NCBI GenBank assembly: GCA_963833605.1
Contig: CAWHYZ010000017.1
Span: 496,001-560,000, forward strand
DNA: 64,000 bases
Reading direction: 5' to 3'
Source: JAFAXD01 sp963833605
GTDB taxonomy: Bacteria > Pseudomonadota > Alphaproteobacteria > Rhizobiales > Xanthobacteraceae
Shown: piece by piece, positions 45,330 through 53,591 of the stretch
Position numbering within the stretch: position 1 is the stretch's first letter
Layout of the letters: each line of letters opens with the position of its first letter
The notes under the pieces: generated by a model
The model's database searches: none
Told to the model about the DNA's origin: nothing
What the model saw: only the letters and a program-made list of their open reading frames with translations
Position numbers and translations under genes: made by a program

Positions 45330-46244
45330 CTACGCCCAGGCACGGTTGTCGACGACCTTCTCGTAGGTGGCTCCAGGTACAACCATGTTCCACTTCACCG
45401 TCCAGTTGTAGGTGTCGTCGAAGCGCTCGCGCGTATAAGGCTGTGGCGCCGCGTGCAGGAGGCGCCACGCCTGCAGCTCATGGGGCTCCAGCAGGCCGCC
45501 GGTCTCCGCGACAAGGTAGCGGAGGTAGGGAGTGGGATCCTTTTCAAGAACTTTGACGGCTCTCGCCTGCGCCCGAAACATCGCCGCGAGCGTCTTTCCG
45601 TCGAGGTCGTCGCTGGCCGCCTCGCTGCGGGTCGAGTGCGACTCGATCAGGATGCGCAAGCCCTGCTTCTGCGCGACACTGATCCAGGGCTCCATCAGGC
45701 TCACCGCCGCGACCTTGCCTTGGCGCAACGCCTCGATCCGCTTGGGCATCGTGCCGGCATTGGTCGTCTTGACGTGCTCCGGCGCCAGGAAGCCTTCCAT
45801 CATCTTCAGTGTCGTGAAGTGAGACCCGTTGTTCGGTGTCACCGCGATCTCCTTGTCCTTCAGCATCTCGGGCTCGTAGACATTGGAGTCGCCGGCAACC
45901 GCGATAGCAAATCTCGACATCGAGGCACCCAGGGCAACGATCTTTCGCCCGCGAAGGCCGCTGCAGTCGGCCTCGACGGCGCGTTTCATGATTCCCCATT
46001 CACACATGCGATATTGGTCGATGCCGCCGTCGTTGTAGACCGAGTCAAGCGGACGATCGAATATGGAATCAAACCTGACGGCGTGGGACGTTGTGACCTG
46101 GGCCATTCCGGGTGTGGTCACGAACTCGATGTCCAGGCCCTCGTCCTTGAAAAACCCTTCGTCGCGGGCGACGAGGACGGGCAGGTCATGGACAGCGTTC
46201 ATGATCGCGACTTGAGTCTTGTTCCGGGTCTTCTGAGTGGTCAC
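45330..46244 (-). CDS. Leaderless NMT1/THI5-like periplasmic-binding-fold protein
   Basis: A 304-residue protein with the type II periplasmic-binding fold of NMT1/SsuA-like proteins: AIMNAVHDLPVLVARDEGFF followed by DEGLDIEFVTTPG, then GRKIVALGA and EIAVTPNNGSHFTTLKMM, RIEALRQGKVAAVSLMEPW. Unlike ABC binding proteins it has no signal peptide; the N-terminus is MTTQKTRNKTQVAIM, so it is probably cytoplasmic or mis-started. Some members of this fold are enzymes, for instance dihydroxyphthalate decarboxylases, which would suit the phthalate-like oxygenase nearby, but sequence likeness to those is not evident. It diverges from the PanB-like gene. Confidence 0.78.
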   Translation of the reverse strand: MTTQKTRNKTQVAIMNAVHDLPVLVARDEGFFKDEGLDIEFVTTPGMAQVTTSHAVRFDSIFDRPLDSVYNDGGIDQYRMCEWGIMKRAVEADCSGLRGRKIVALGASMSRFAIAVAGDSNVYEPEMLKDKEIAVTPNNGSHFTTLKMMEGFLAPEHVKTTNAGTMPKRIEALRQGKVAAVSLMEPWISVAQKQGLRILIESHSTRSEAASDDLDGKTLAAMFRAQARAVKVLEKDPTPYLRYLVAETGGLLEPHELQAWRLLHAAPQPYTRERFDDTYNWTVKWNMVVPGATYEKVVDNRAWA

Positions 46245-46546
46245 GACGGTTCCTCCTCGATTACCGGGCGCCAGTCGGCATGTTGTGATGGGACGTCGAC
46301 GAGCGCGTTGAGCTCGAAGACAGCTCCAAGCCTATCCTGGCGCAAGGTTACATTTTTTCAGACAGGAGATGCTACACTCAAATCGAGATCGCCGGTGACC
46401 CGTGGGGACGCTCCAAGCATCAGCAAAAGCAGCGATCAGAACGAGTGTTATCCCGACGATCGGTTTCCGGCGGGGCCCGGGCGGCGATGGCTTGATATCC
46501 TCGGGTGAGTCTACCCCGGCCCCCGGTAGAGAGAAAGTGAAGGATT
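46245..46546. promoter_or_regulatory. Divergent intergenic region
   Basis: A 302-base gap between divergent genes (binding-fold protein and PanB-like protein). It must contain both promoters. I see no strong inverted repeat or clear promoter boxes, only a locally T-rich stretch near 46349-46360. Confidence 0.35.
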
Positions 46547-47356
46547 ATGGAGACCAAGATCAGCATTCCTGCGCTCCAGCAAATGAAGCGCGACGGAAAG
46601 AGAAGCGTGGGAGTGGTCGCTTGGGACTATCAGATCGCCCGAATTGCGGATCGCGCCGGCGTGGATTTTGTCTCGGTGGGAGACTCGGTCGGCGTCAATT
46701 TGTGGGGCCATGCCAACCCGCTTGAAGTCACGATGGAAGAGATGCTCGTCGTCTGCAGGGCGGTGCGTCGTGGCGTCGAGCGCGCGCTGGTGAGCTGCGA
46801 CATGCCGTTCGGTCCGCTGCAAGAGGGCATCGACAGCGCACTGCGCGCGGCTATCAGGCTGGTCAAAGAGGCCGGCGCAGACATGGTCAAGCTTGACGGC
46901 GCCGCGGATTTTCCCGAAGCGGTGCGCGCCCTCGTGCGCGCCGGGATTCCGGTCTTTGCGCAATTCGGGCTGACCCCGCAGACGGCGATGAAGTTCGGCA
47001 TCCCCTACGCGGCGCAGAATTCGTCGGCCGCGCAGGCAACACCCGACATGGCGGCGAAGCTGGTCGCGGAAGCAAAACTGCTGGAGGACGCGGGTGCATC
47101 ACTGCTCGACTTCACGAACTCGGGACCGGTCGTCGGTGCCGCGGTGGCGAAGGCCGTCGCGATTCCGGTGGTCGGCGGGTTCGGCGGTGGGCCGTGGCTT
47201 GATGGACGCATACGCATGGCCCACACCGCCATCGGCTACGGAGAAAAGTGGCTCGACTCAAAGACCGAGACCTACGCCAACGTAGCTAAAATCAGTCTCG
47301 ACGCCCTCGTCACCCTGATCGCCGATGTGCGCGCTGGCCGGCAAATCAAAGGTTGA
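46547..47356 (+). CDS. PanB-like ketopantoate hydroxymethyltransferase homologue with altered active site
   Basis: A 269-residue TIM-barrel protein of the PanB family, which adds a hydroxymethyl group to 2-oxoisovalerate in pantothenate synthesis. Shared features: SVGDSVGVN with the metal Asp, SCDMPFG with the second Asp, and GLTPQ. Differences at key places: VKLDGAAD where PanB has VK(L/I)EGG, AQFGLTPQ where PanB has GHLGLTPQ, and LLDFTNSG where the catalytic Glu (LECVP) is expected. ATG 46547 follows GAAGG. The changes and the aromatic-island context argue for a different aldol-type reaction. It is probably not the housekeeping pantothenate enzyme, since panC is absent. Confidence 0.8.
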   Translation: METKISIPALQQMKRDGKRSVGVVAWDYQIARIADRAGVDFVSVGDSVGVNLWGHANPLEVTMEEMLVVCRAVRRGVERALVSCDMPFGPLQEGIDSALRAAIRLVKEAGADMVKLDGAADFPEAVRALVRAGIPVFAQFGLTPQTAMKFGIPYAAQNSSAAQATPDMAAKLVAEAKLLEDAGASLLDFTNSGPVVGAAVAKAVAIPVVGGFGGGPWLDGRIRMAHTAIGYGEKWLDSKTETYANVAKISLDALVTLIADVRAGRQIKG

Positions 47357-47448
47357 TGTCGATGCCCATTGCGATCATCGACGGCCTCGCCACACGCCAT
47401 GAGGTCGTCGGCTCCGGCGCCGCGGCCATGCGGCGCAGCGCTTGCGCT

Positions 47449-47745
47449 TCAGCAACAACCGCATTCGACGGCATCAGATCCAGCGAGTGCATCCTTTAGC
47501 CAAGCAGGGGGCAGATCATCCAAGACAACCTCCGCCGGTCGCTTGAATATCTTGAACTTGTGGCGCTTGTCATCCAACCAAAACGCAACGACAGTTTCGA
47601 GCGGCGGACAGCCAGGAAGGGCACAGGCTATCTCCGCTACCAGGATCACCGCGTCTGCGGGAAGCTTAAAACGCGCGCTCGTCCACTGCCTCACCTGCTC
47701 CAAGGCCTCGCTGTGTTTGGGAGCTTTGTTGGTAAACCCAAGCAT
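47449..47745 (-). CDS. Small conserved hypothetical protein with CPPLETVVAFW motif
   Basis: A 98-residue protein. Its central segment ILVAEIACALPGCPPLETVV, followed by AFWLDDKRHKFKIFKRPAEV and DDLPPAWLKDAL, is the pattern of a small conserved hypothetical family I have seen in Rhizobiales; function unknown. The C-terminus ends CGCC, and two more Cys lie in ACALPGC, so metal binding is possible. It is encoded opposite to its neighbours, between the PanB-like gene and the alcohol dehydrogenase gene. Upstream sequence includes no obvious Shine-Dalgarno. Confidence 0.65.
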   Translation of the reverse strand: MLGFTNKAPKHSEALEQVRQWTSARFKLPADAVILVAEIACALPGCPPLETVVAFWLDDKRHKFKIFKRPAEVVLDDLPPAWLKDALAGSDAVECGCC

Positions 47746-47802
47746 TGCGCCCCCTCGAACCCCAAGCTATGAAGTAACCGCCATTAGTGGAGGAAAGCAA
47801 CG

Positions 47803-48909
47803 GTGGAATGCGTCGTTGCGGCAGTGCGAACAGGTCCGAGCAAGACCGAATATCGTGAATTCCCGATGCCCGATATTCCGGCGGACGCGGCGCTCATGAA
47901 AATGGAGGTCGCCGGCATCTGTGGGACCGACGTCAAGCTCTACAAACATCCGCCATCGAACACCCCCGTCATCATGGGGCATGAGAACATCGGCATCATC
48001 ACCAAGGCAGGGCGTGAATTCACCCGGCGCAAGGGCTTCAAGGAAGGCGACCTGGTGTTCGTCGAGCACTACGTGATGTGCGGCAAATGCGAGTGGTGTC
48101 ACCTCGGCCAGTATCGCCACTGTGAGAACACTGACTGGCGCTACAACCCTGATGCTGTCCGCTACGGATATACGTCGGCGGAAAAATCGCCGCATCTATG
48201 GGGCGGCTTCGCCCAGTATATCTATCTGCCGTGGAACGCGGTGCTGCACCATGTGCCGAAAGGCGTCACGCCGGAACTTGCCGGATTGGTGACGCCGATG
48301 GCGAACGGAGTCGAATGGTCACTGTTCGAAGGCGGCGTCGGCTACAACTCCACCGTCTTGATCCAAGGCCCGGGCCAACAGGGCCTTTCCCAGACCGTGA
48401 TCTGCAAACAGGCGGGCGCATCGCTGATCATTGTCACCGGCACCTCCAAGGACGCCGCGCGGCTCGACGTTGCCAAGAAGCTCGGCGCTGATTACGTGAT
48501 CGACGTGCAGAAGGAGGAGCCGCTCGCGCGAATCAAGGAGATTACCGCCGGCAAGGGCGTCGACGTTGTGCTCGACTGCACCGCCGGCGCCGGGACTATT
48601 CCAATCCTGCTCGGCGTGGAAGCGCTCAAGCGCAAGGCGGGAACGATCGTCGTTCAGGGCGAGATGGCGGAATTCCCGAATTTCCCGCTCGGCCGCGTCA
48701 CCGTGAAGTACATCACCATCAAGAGCGCGCGCGGCCACAGCTTCAAGGCCTGTGAGCTCGCGCTTGCGCAGCTCGCCTCGAAGCGCTTTCCGCTGGAGTT
48801 GGTCACGACCCATCGATTTGGGCTGAAGGATGTGGACCTCGCCATCCGATCGGTCGGCGGCCAAGGCGTGGCGGACGTGATCCACGCGTCTCTCATGCCA
48901 TGGGAGTGA
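47803..48909 (+). CDS. Zinc-dependent alcohol dehydrogenase (MDR family)
   Basis: A 368-residue medium-chain dehydrogenase. Catalytic zinc ligands in GICGTDVKLY and IMGHENIG; structural zinc Cys in CGKCEWCHLGQYRHC (C-x2-C-x2-C-x7-C); NAD(P) motif VLIQGPGQQGLSQTVI, a variant of GxGxxG. GTG 47803 is preceded by a strong GGAGGAAA and fits the N-terminus of the family. An insertion around residues 110-130 (DWRYNPDAVRYGYTSAEKSP) is longer than in horse-liver type enzymes. The role is probably oxidation of an alcohol intermediate; the substrate is unknown. GlcG/HbpS-like gene follows after 122 bases. Confidence 0.9.
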   Translation: MECVVAAVRTGPSKTEYREFPMPDIPADAALMKMEVAGICGTDVKLYKHPPSNTPVIMGHENIGIITKAGREFTRRKGFKEGDLVFVEHYVMCGKCEWCHLGQYRHCENTDWRYNPDAVRYGYTSAEKSPHLWGGFAQYIYLPWNAVLHHVPKGVTPELAGLVTPMANGVEWSLFEGGVGYNSTVLIQGPGQQGLSQTVICKQAGASLIIVTGTSKDAARLDVAKKLGADYVIDVQKEEPLARIKEITAGKGVDVVLDCTAGAGTIPILLGVEALKRKAGTIVVQGEMAEFPNFPLGRVTVKYITIKSARGHSFKACELALAQLASKRFPLELVTTHRFGLKDVDLAIRSVGGQGVADVIHASLMPWE

Positions 48910-49031
48910 AGATTTGTTGACCCGGCTGCGCTGCGAGGCGCCGAAGCGTAGGTCCGAGCCGATCATTGACAGGCTCATAACGACATAATCGATGTGCAAG
49001 ACCGCTAGCGCCGCACGACAAGGAACAACGT

Positions 49032-49460
49032 ATGCCTGATTTTATTGCGACCCACCGCATTACTCACGAGGCATGCCGCAAAATGCTGGACGCAGGCGTC
49101 GCCAAAGCAACCGAACTGGGAGCCCCGATCAGTCTTGCCGTCGTCGACAGCAGTGGCAGCCTGATCGCCTTCCTGCGTATGGACGGCGCTCGATTCTTTT
49201 CCGGCCGTGCAACCATTAAAAAAGCGATCACCGCTGCATCGCAGCGGATGGCCACCGGGTACTTTCCACGGGAAGGCGAAGTCAGCATGCAAATCCGCAT
49301 GGATGGCGACTTCACCAACGTGCCCGGTGGTTTCCCCATCGTTTTTGAGGGGCAAGTGGTGGGGGGTATCGGAGCGGGTGGCGCCAAGGTCGAGGACGAC
49401 GTGCTGATCGCAGAAGCTGCTCTCCGGGCGTTGAAGCTTGAACAAGAGACGACACCGTAA
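49032..49460 (+). CDS. GlcG/HbpS-family heme-binding-type protein
   Basis: A 142-residue small protein of the GlcG/HbpS fold: AGVAKATELGAPISLAVVDS, SGSLIAFLRMDGA, and VFEGQVVGGIGAGGAKVEDD. Members bind heme or corrinoid-like ligands, or accompany diol and aromatic degradation operons without known activity. ATG 49032 follows AAGGAA. No signal peptide is seen, so it is cytoplasmic. It ends the forward-strand catabolic run; the Bug gene beyond is on the other strand, with 160 bases between the two stops. Confidence 0.88.
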   Translation: MPDFIATHRITHEACRKMLDAGVAKATELGAPISLAVVDSSGSLIAFLRMDGARFFSGRATIKKAITAASQRMATGYFPREGEVSMQIRMDGDFTNVPGGFPIVFEGQVVGGIGAGGAKVEDDVLIAEAALRALKLEQETTP

Positions 49461-49620
49461 TTCAAGCTCTGACGGAGGTGCGCGGACCATCGATGTAGAG
49501 AGCGGTCTGCAGCGCCTCGATCTGTGTTCCGGTTTATCCGTATGGGACCGGAACGCGGAAAGCGGGCCGGATTACGCTTGAGCGATCAGCTCCGGCGCAT
49601 GCCTTTTGCCCGGACGTGCC

Positions 49621-50589
49621 TCAACCCTGCGGCTCGATCTTGGCCAGCCGCACGTAGTCGCCCCAATCCTTGATCTGTTCGCGCAGATAGGCTTGGCCGT
49701 CGTCGGGCTTGCTCACCCAGGGATCGCTGGCGATTCCCGCCAGAAACACGCGCGCTTCCTCGGTCGCGACCACCTGACTGAACCAGGCATTGAGTTGATC
49801 GACCACCGGGCGCGGCGTTGCGGCTGGCACCAGCGCGGCCCACCAGCTGCGCACGTCCATCGGATAGCCGAGCTCCGTCATGGTCGGCAGGTCGGGCGCA
49901 GACTGCATGCGCGTGCCCGAGCCGACCGCAAGGATGCGCATGCGGCCGGCACGCTGCTGCGCCATCGCCTGGATATTGTCGGGAAGCGCATAGTCGATAT
50001 TGCCGCTGTAGAGGTCATTGAGAAAGTCGGCGCCGGTGCGATACGGCACTTCGACCGACTGGAGGCCCGCCTTCTCCTTGTACAATGCGCCGAGCACCTT
50101 GGAGGTGGGGTTGGCGATCGCGTAGCTCGCCTTGTCGCCCTTGAGCTTCATGGCGGCCGTCAGCTCGGGCGCGGTCTTGAAGGGCGCATCAGCACGCACG
50201 CCCAGCATCATGGTAGCCTTGTTGATGGTCGCCGCAACCTGCAACTCCTTGGCCACGTCCACCGACGGGTTCTTGAAGATGTGCATGTTGGCGGCGAGCC
50301 CGCTCGCGCCGGTGACGTAGATCGTGTAGCCGTCCGGCTTTGCGCGCGCAACGTATTCGGTCGCGAGATTGCCGATCGCGCCCACTTTGTTTTCCACGAT
50401 AATCGAACGGCCCATGAGCGGGCGCATCTTGTCGGCGAAAAAGCGCACGATGATGTCGGCGCCGCTGCCGGCGGCAAAGCCGCAAACGAAGTGCACGTCC
50501 TGGGTTGGGTACGTTTGGGCGCGTACCGGAGACGGAACCAGCGATGCAGCCGTCACCACAATGGTGGCGGCACGCAACAGAGATGCCAT
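49621..50589 (-). CDS. Bug-family (TctC) solute-binding protein
   Basis: A 322-residue periplasmic binding protein. MASLLRAATIVVTAASLVPS is a good Sec signal, cleaved before QTYPTQDVHFVCGFAAGSGAD, the Bug N-terminus with an unusual CGF in place of VPF. VVENKVGAIGNLATEYVARA and VPYRTGADFLNDLYSGNIDY are conserved blocks. ATG 50589 is chosen because it starts the signal peptide; upstream in-frame ATGs exist at 50625 and 50661. It is more divergent from the other three Bug proteins of the window than they are from each other. No TctAB permease is nearby. Confidence 0.9.
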   Translation of the reverse strand: MASLLRAATIVVTAASLVPSPVRAQTYPTQDVHFVCGFAAGSGADIIVRFFADKMRPLMGRSIIVENKVGAIGNLATEYVARAKPDGYTIYVTGASGLAANMHIFKNPSVDVAKELQVAATINKATMMLGVRADAPFKTAPELTAAMKLKGDKASYAIANPTSKVLGALYKEKAGLQSVEVPYRTGADFLNDLYSGNIDYALPDNIQAMAQQRAGRMRILAVGSGTRMQSAPDLPTMTELGYPMDVRSWWAALVPAATPRPVVDQLNAWFSQVVATEEARVFLAGIASDPWVSKPDDGQAYLREQIKDWGDYVRLAKIEPQG

Positions 50590-51002
50590 GCGATTTACTG
50601 GAAGTCTCCCCGTCGGCGGCGTCATACCACCAATCTTCTGCCGGATGAGCGCGGAAAGCAACGATATGTACGAGCCTCACGCGATCGGAAAACGATGGCT
50701 TCGCTCCCGATTGGTCTTGAGGACCCGACAGCGCGGAATCCATTCTCCTTAAAATCCGCGTGATCAACTGGGCGGACTGACCGCGCCCACGCGATGCCCC
50801 ATTCTGCGCGGGGTTTTCGTCGTTAACGGAATGATCTGTTACGGCGAGAGTATTATCAACGACTCTCTCCGTGCTCGGCGCCCCGACGCTGGCACAACGG
50901 TCGCGCCTCAACTAACCTTCAACTTGGCCCACCCAACCGGAGCGCATGCGGGCCTTCTGCGCCAAGGCCCACTGGCTGCAATTGAGAGGTGAGAACGAGC
51001 CC
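50590..51002. promoter_or_regulatory. Divergent intergenic region
   Basis: A 413-base gap between the divergent Bug gene and the MBL-fold gene. No gene, strong palindrome or repeat was recognised. Promoters for both genes should lie here. Confidence 0.35.
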
Positions 51003-52022
51003 ATGACGAAATCGCTGATATTGTCGTGGCTTGCGAGCGCGATTTTGACCCTTACTGGGGCTGCGCTTGCCGCCGACATCCCGGATGCATGCACCAGTTA
51101 CAAGCCCGCCTCGACCGGAGGGCCGGTGCCGCCGCCGGAATCCGACACCGTCGTCATCCGTTGGCTCGGCAATGCCAATTTTGAATTCGCTTACAGAGGT
51201 AAGGTCTATCTGTTCGACGCCTATTTCGAGCGCACGCCGCGGAGCCATGAGATTGGTTTCAATGCCGCGGACGTGTCGAAGGCCGAAGCCATCTTCGTCT
51301 CGCACGCGCATTTCGATCATATTTCGGACATTGGGCCGGTCGCAAGGCAGACAGGCGCGAGCGTCGTCGGCGCGCCAATCACGGCGGAGATCGCCAAGAC
51401 GCTTGGCGCACCGGAAAAACAGATCGTCGTTGCAAAGGGCGGCGAAACCATGAAATTCGGTGACGCAACGGTCGAGATCGCGCTGGCACAGCATTCGACA
51501 ATCCAGCCTGGCCTCCTCGACATTTATGCAAGCCTCTACAAGAGCGATTCGCCTCCTTTTTCGGAGCAGGAGAAGAGCCAGCTCCAGAAGGTGCAGTCGC
51601 TCGGCACGTTCGACCCCAAGGTGATTACCGAGGGCACGCTCGCCTACGGCCTGGTTTTCCCTTCGGGTTTCACGGCTGTGCTCATCGGAAGCGCCGGACC
51701 GATCACACCGGGCGTACGGGCGCTCGCCGAAAAGCTGGGCCCGGTCGATGTAGCTATTGTTGCCTATCAGGTGCACGCGGTTGCCGACACGCAAATCGGC
51801 TATACGTGGCCGTTCATCGAGTTGTTCAAGCCAAAGCTTTTCCTGCCGGCGCACCATGATGCGGCACCACCGGCCTGGGTCGATCTTGGCCTTGAGCCGC
51901 TGTTCGATAAGATCCGCCGTGATATGCCGAACACCGCCTTCCTGGCGCCGCTCTATCGTTCGCCGATCTGTATTGCCGGAGGCGGACCCGAGAAGGGCAA
52001 AATCGTGTCATTCAAATACTAG
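51003..52022 (+). CDS. Exported metallo-beta-lactamase-fold protein
   Basis: A 339-residue protein. ATG 51003 starts a signal peptide (LILSWLASAILTLTGAALA), so it is periplasmic. The MBL core has VSHAHFDHISD (HxHxDH), IRWLGNANFEFAYRGKVYLF, and LPAHHDAAPP at the end of the fold. This matches the UlaG/YtnP-like branch of small MBL hydrolases. A longer frame from 50946 lacks family likeness. The substrate is not known; it stands alone between two unrelated genes. Confidence 0.85.
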   Translation: MTKSLILSWLASAILTLTGAALAADIPDACTSYKPASTGGPVPPPESDTVVIRWLGNANFEFAYRGKVYLFDAYFERTPRSHEIGFNAADVSKAEAIFVSHAHFDHISDIGPVARQTGASVVGAPITAEIAKTLGAPEKQIVVAKGGETMKFGDATVEIALAQHSTIQPGLLDIYASLYKSDSPPFSEQEKSQLQKVQSLGTFDPKVITEGTLAYGLVFPSGFTAVLIGSAGPITPGVRALAEKLGPVDVAIVAYQVHAVADTQIGYTWPFIELFKPKLFLPAHHDAAPPAWVDLGLEPLFDKIRRDMPNTAFLAPLYRSPICIAGGGPEKGKIVSFKY

Positions 52023-52154
52023 CCGGCGGTACACGTCATACGCGGCTCGGGACTCAACGGCGTTTGACATCCCCGCATAATGTTGATATCAACGTATATC
52101 CGTGGATAACAGAATACCGCCCGCCGATTTGGCGCGGGCACCGGAGGTCGAGTG

Positions 52155-52928
52155 ATGCAGCACAATCCAATCGTGTCCCGCGACGAATGGCTGGCCGCCC
52201 ACAAGGAATTCCTGGTGAAGGAGAAGCACCTGACCCGGATGCGCGAACGCCTGAATGCCGAACGCCAGGCGCTGCCCTGGGTCAAGGTCGATAAGCCCTA
52301 CATATTCGACGCTCCGGGCGGCAAGCAAACACTCGCCGACCTGTTCGGCGGGCGCAGCCAGCTCGTCATCAATCATTTCATGCTCGGACCGGGATGGAAG
52401 GAAGGCTGCGTCGGCTGCTCGTTCGGCGCCGACCATATCAATGGCGGGCTCGTGCATCTCGAACATCATGACGTGAGCGTGGTCGTGGTTTCGCGCGCGC
52501 CGCTCGCCGAGATCGAAGCCTACCGCAAGCGCATGGGCTGGAGTTTCAAGTGGGTGTCATCGTTCGGCAGCGACTTCAACTACGACTATCATGTGTCATT
52601 CACCCAGGAACAGTTGGCGAAGGGTAAGGTCTTTTACAATTACGCGATGATCGATGGATCGATCGAAGAATTGCCGGGAATGAGTGTGTTCTACAAGGAT
52701 GAACGCGGCGACATTTTCCACACCTATTCGAGCTATGCGCGCGGCGGCGAAGAGCTGCTGACAACCTACATGGTGCTCGACCGCACGCCCAAGGGCCGCA
52801 ACGAAACCGGCCCGCATCACAACCTGATGGACTGGGTGCGACGCCACGACGAATACGAGGACATCAAGAGCGCCGCCGCATGTTGCGGCGCCGACGCTGC
52901 GCCCGAACCCAGACGGTCGCGCGCATAG
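52155..52928 (+). CDS. DUF899 thioredoxin-like protein
   Basis: A 257-residue cytosolic protein of the DUF899 family, which has a thioredoxin-like fold. Characteristic segments: HPIVSRDEW-like N-terminus NPIVSRDEWLAAHKEFL, EKHLTRMRERLNAERQALPW, LFGGRSQLVINHFMLGP followed by CVGCSFGADH, and MGWSFKWVSSFGSDFNYDYH. Cys-x2-Cys in CVGC could be redox-active. GGAGG at 52143-52147 lies seven bases before ATG 52155, so this start is preferred over GTG 52152. The function is unknown. Confidence 0.88.
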   Translation: MQHNPIVSRDEWLAAHKEFLVKEKHLTRMRERLNAERQALPWVKVDKPYIFDAPGGKQTLADLFGGRSQLVINHFMLGPGWKEGCVGCSFGADHINGGLVHLEHHDVSVVVVSRAPLAEIEAYRKRMGWSFKWVSSFGSDFNYDYHVSFTQEQLAKGKVFYNYAMIDGSIEELPGMSVFYKDERGDIFHTYSSYARGGEELLTTYMVLDRTPKGRNETGPHHNLMDWVRRHDEYEDIKSAAACCGADAAPEPRRSRA

Positions 52929-53059
52929 CAACGCGTCCGGCCGATCCGGCCCCAACGAGCCGTTCAGCCGCGAGTGCGAGGGCCACACGCCTTGTCGACG
53001 CGCGGCTGCTGATCTAGCCAACAACGAGTTTGAAAGTGCAACAACCAGAGGAACCTGTC

Positions 53060-53479
53060 ATGCAACTCAATCCCTATCTCAACTTCAACGGCGATTGCGA
53101 GACGGCATTCAAGTTCTACGAAAAATGTCTCGGTGGAAAGATCACGATGATGTCCACCTACAAGGGCACACCGGCCGAGAGCCACGTGCCGCCTGACTGG
53201 GGCAGCAAGATCATTCATGCACGGCTTGTCAGAGACGATCTGGTTCTGATGGGCAGCGATGCCCCGCCAAATAGTGAGTGCGGCTACGAGCAACCCAAGG
53301 GGTTTTCGGTCTCCCTCGGCGTCGACAAGCCGGCGGAAGCCGAACGGGTGTTCGAGGCGCTCGCCGACAAGGGAAACGTCCGGATGCCAATGGGCAAGAC
53401 CTTTTTTGCCGAACGCTTCGGAATGGTGATCGACCGCTTCGCCATCCCCTGGATCGTCATCTGCGAGAACCCGGCATAG
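53060..53479 (+). CDS. VOC-superfamily protein (PhnB/glyoxalase-like)
   Basis: A 139-residue protein of the vicinal oxygen chelate fold, in the PhnB-like branch: LNPYLNFNGDCETAFKFYE at the N-terminus, HARLVRDDLVLMGSD in the middle, and FFAERFGMVIDRFAIPW at the end. These are typical of small bacterial VOC proteins of unknown substrate. ATG 53060 follows AGAGGA; a longer frame to 53030 is unlikely. It is 131 bases after the DUF899 gene on the same strand; DUF899 and PhnB-like genes often lie together in proteobacteria. Confidence 0.87.
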   Translation: MQLNPYLNFNGDCETAFKFYEKCLGGKITMMSTYKGTPAESHVPPDWGSKIIHARLVRDDLVLMGSDAPPNSECGYEQPKGFSVSLGVDKPAEAERVFEALADKGNVRMPMGKTFFAERFGMVIDRFAIPWIVICENPA

Positions 53480-53591
53480 GACGCCCGGTGGAGACAAGGC
53501 CATAGGACTCGACGCTGGCCCGAGGTTCGAGTCACCAGCGAGTGCGGAACAGGATCACGCCTCAGCGAACAGACAACGACTTCGCGGCAGG

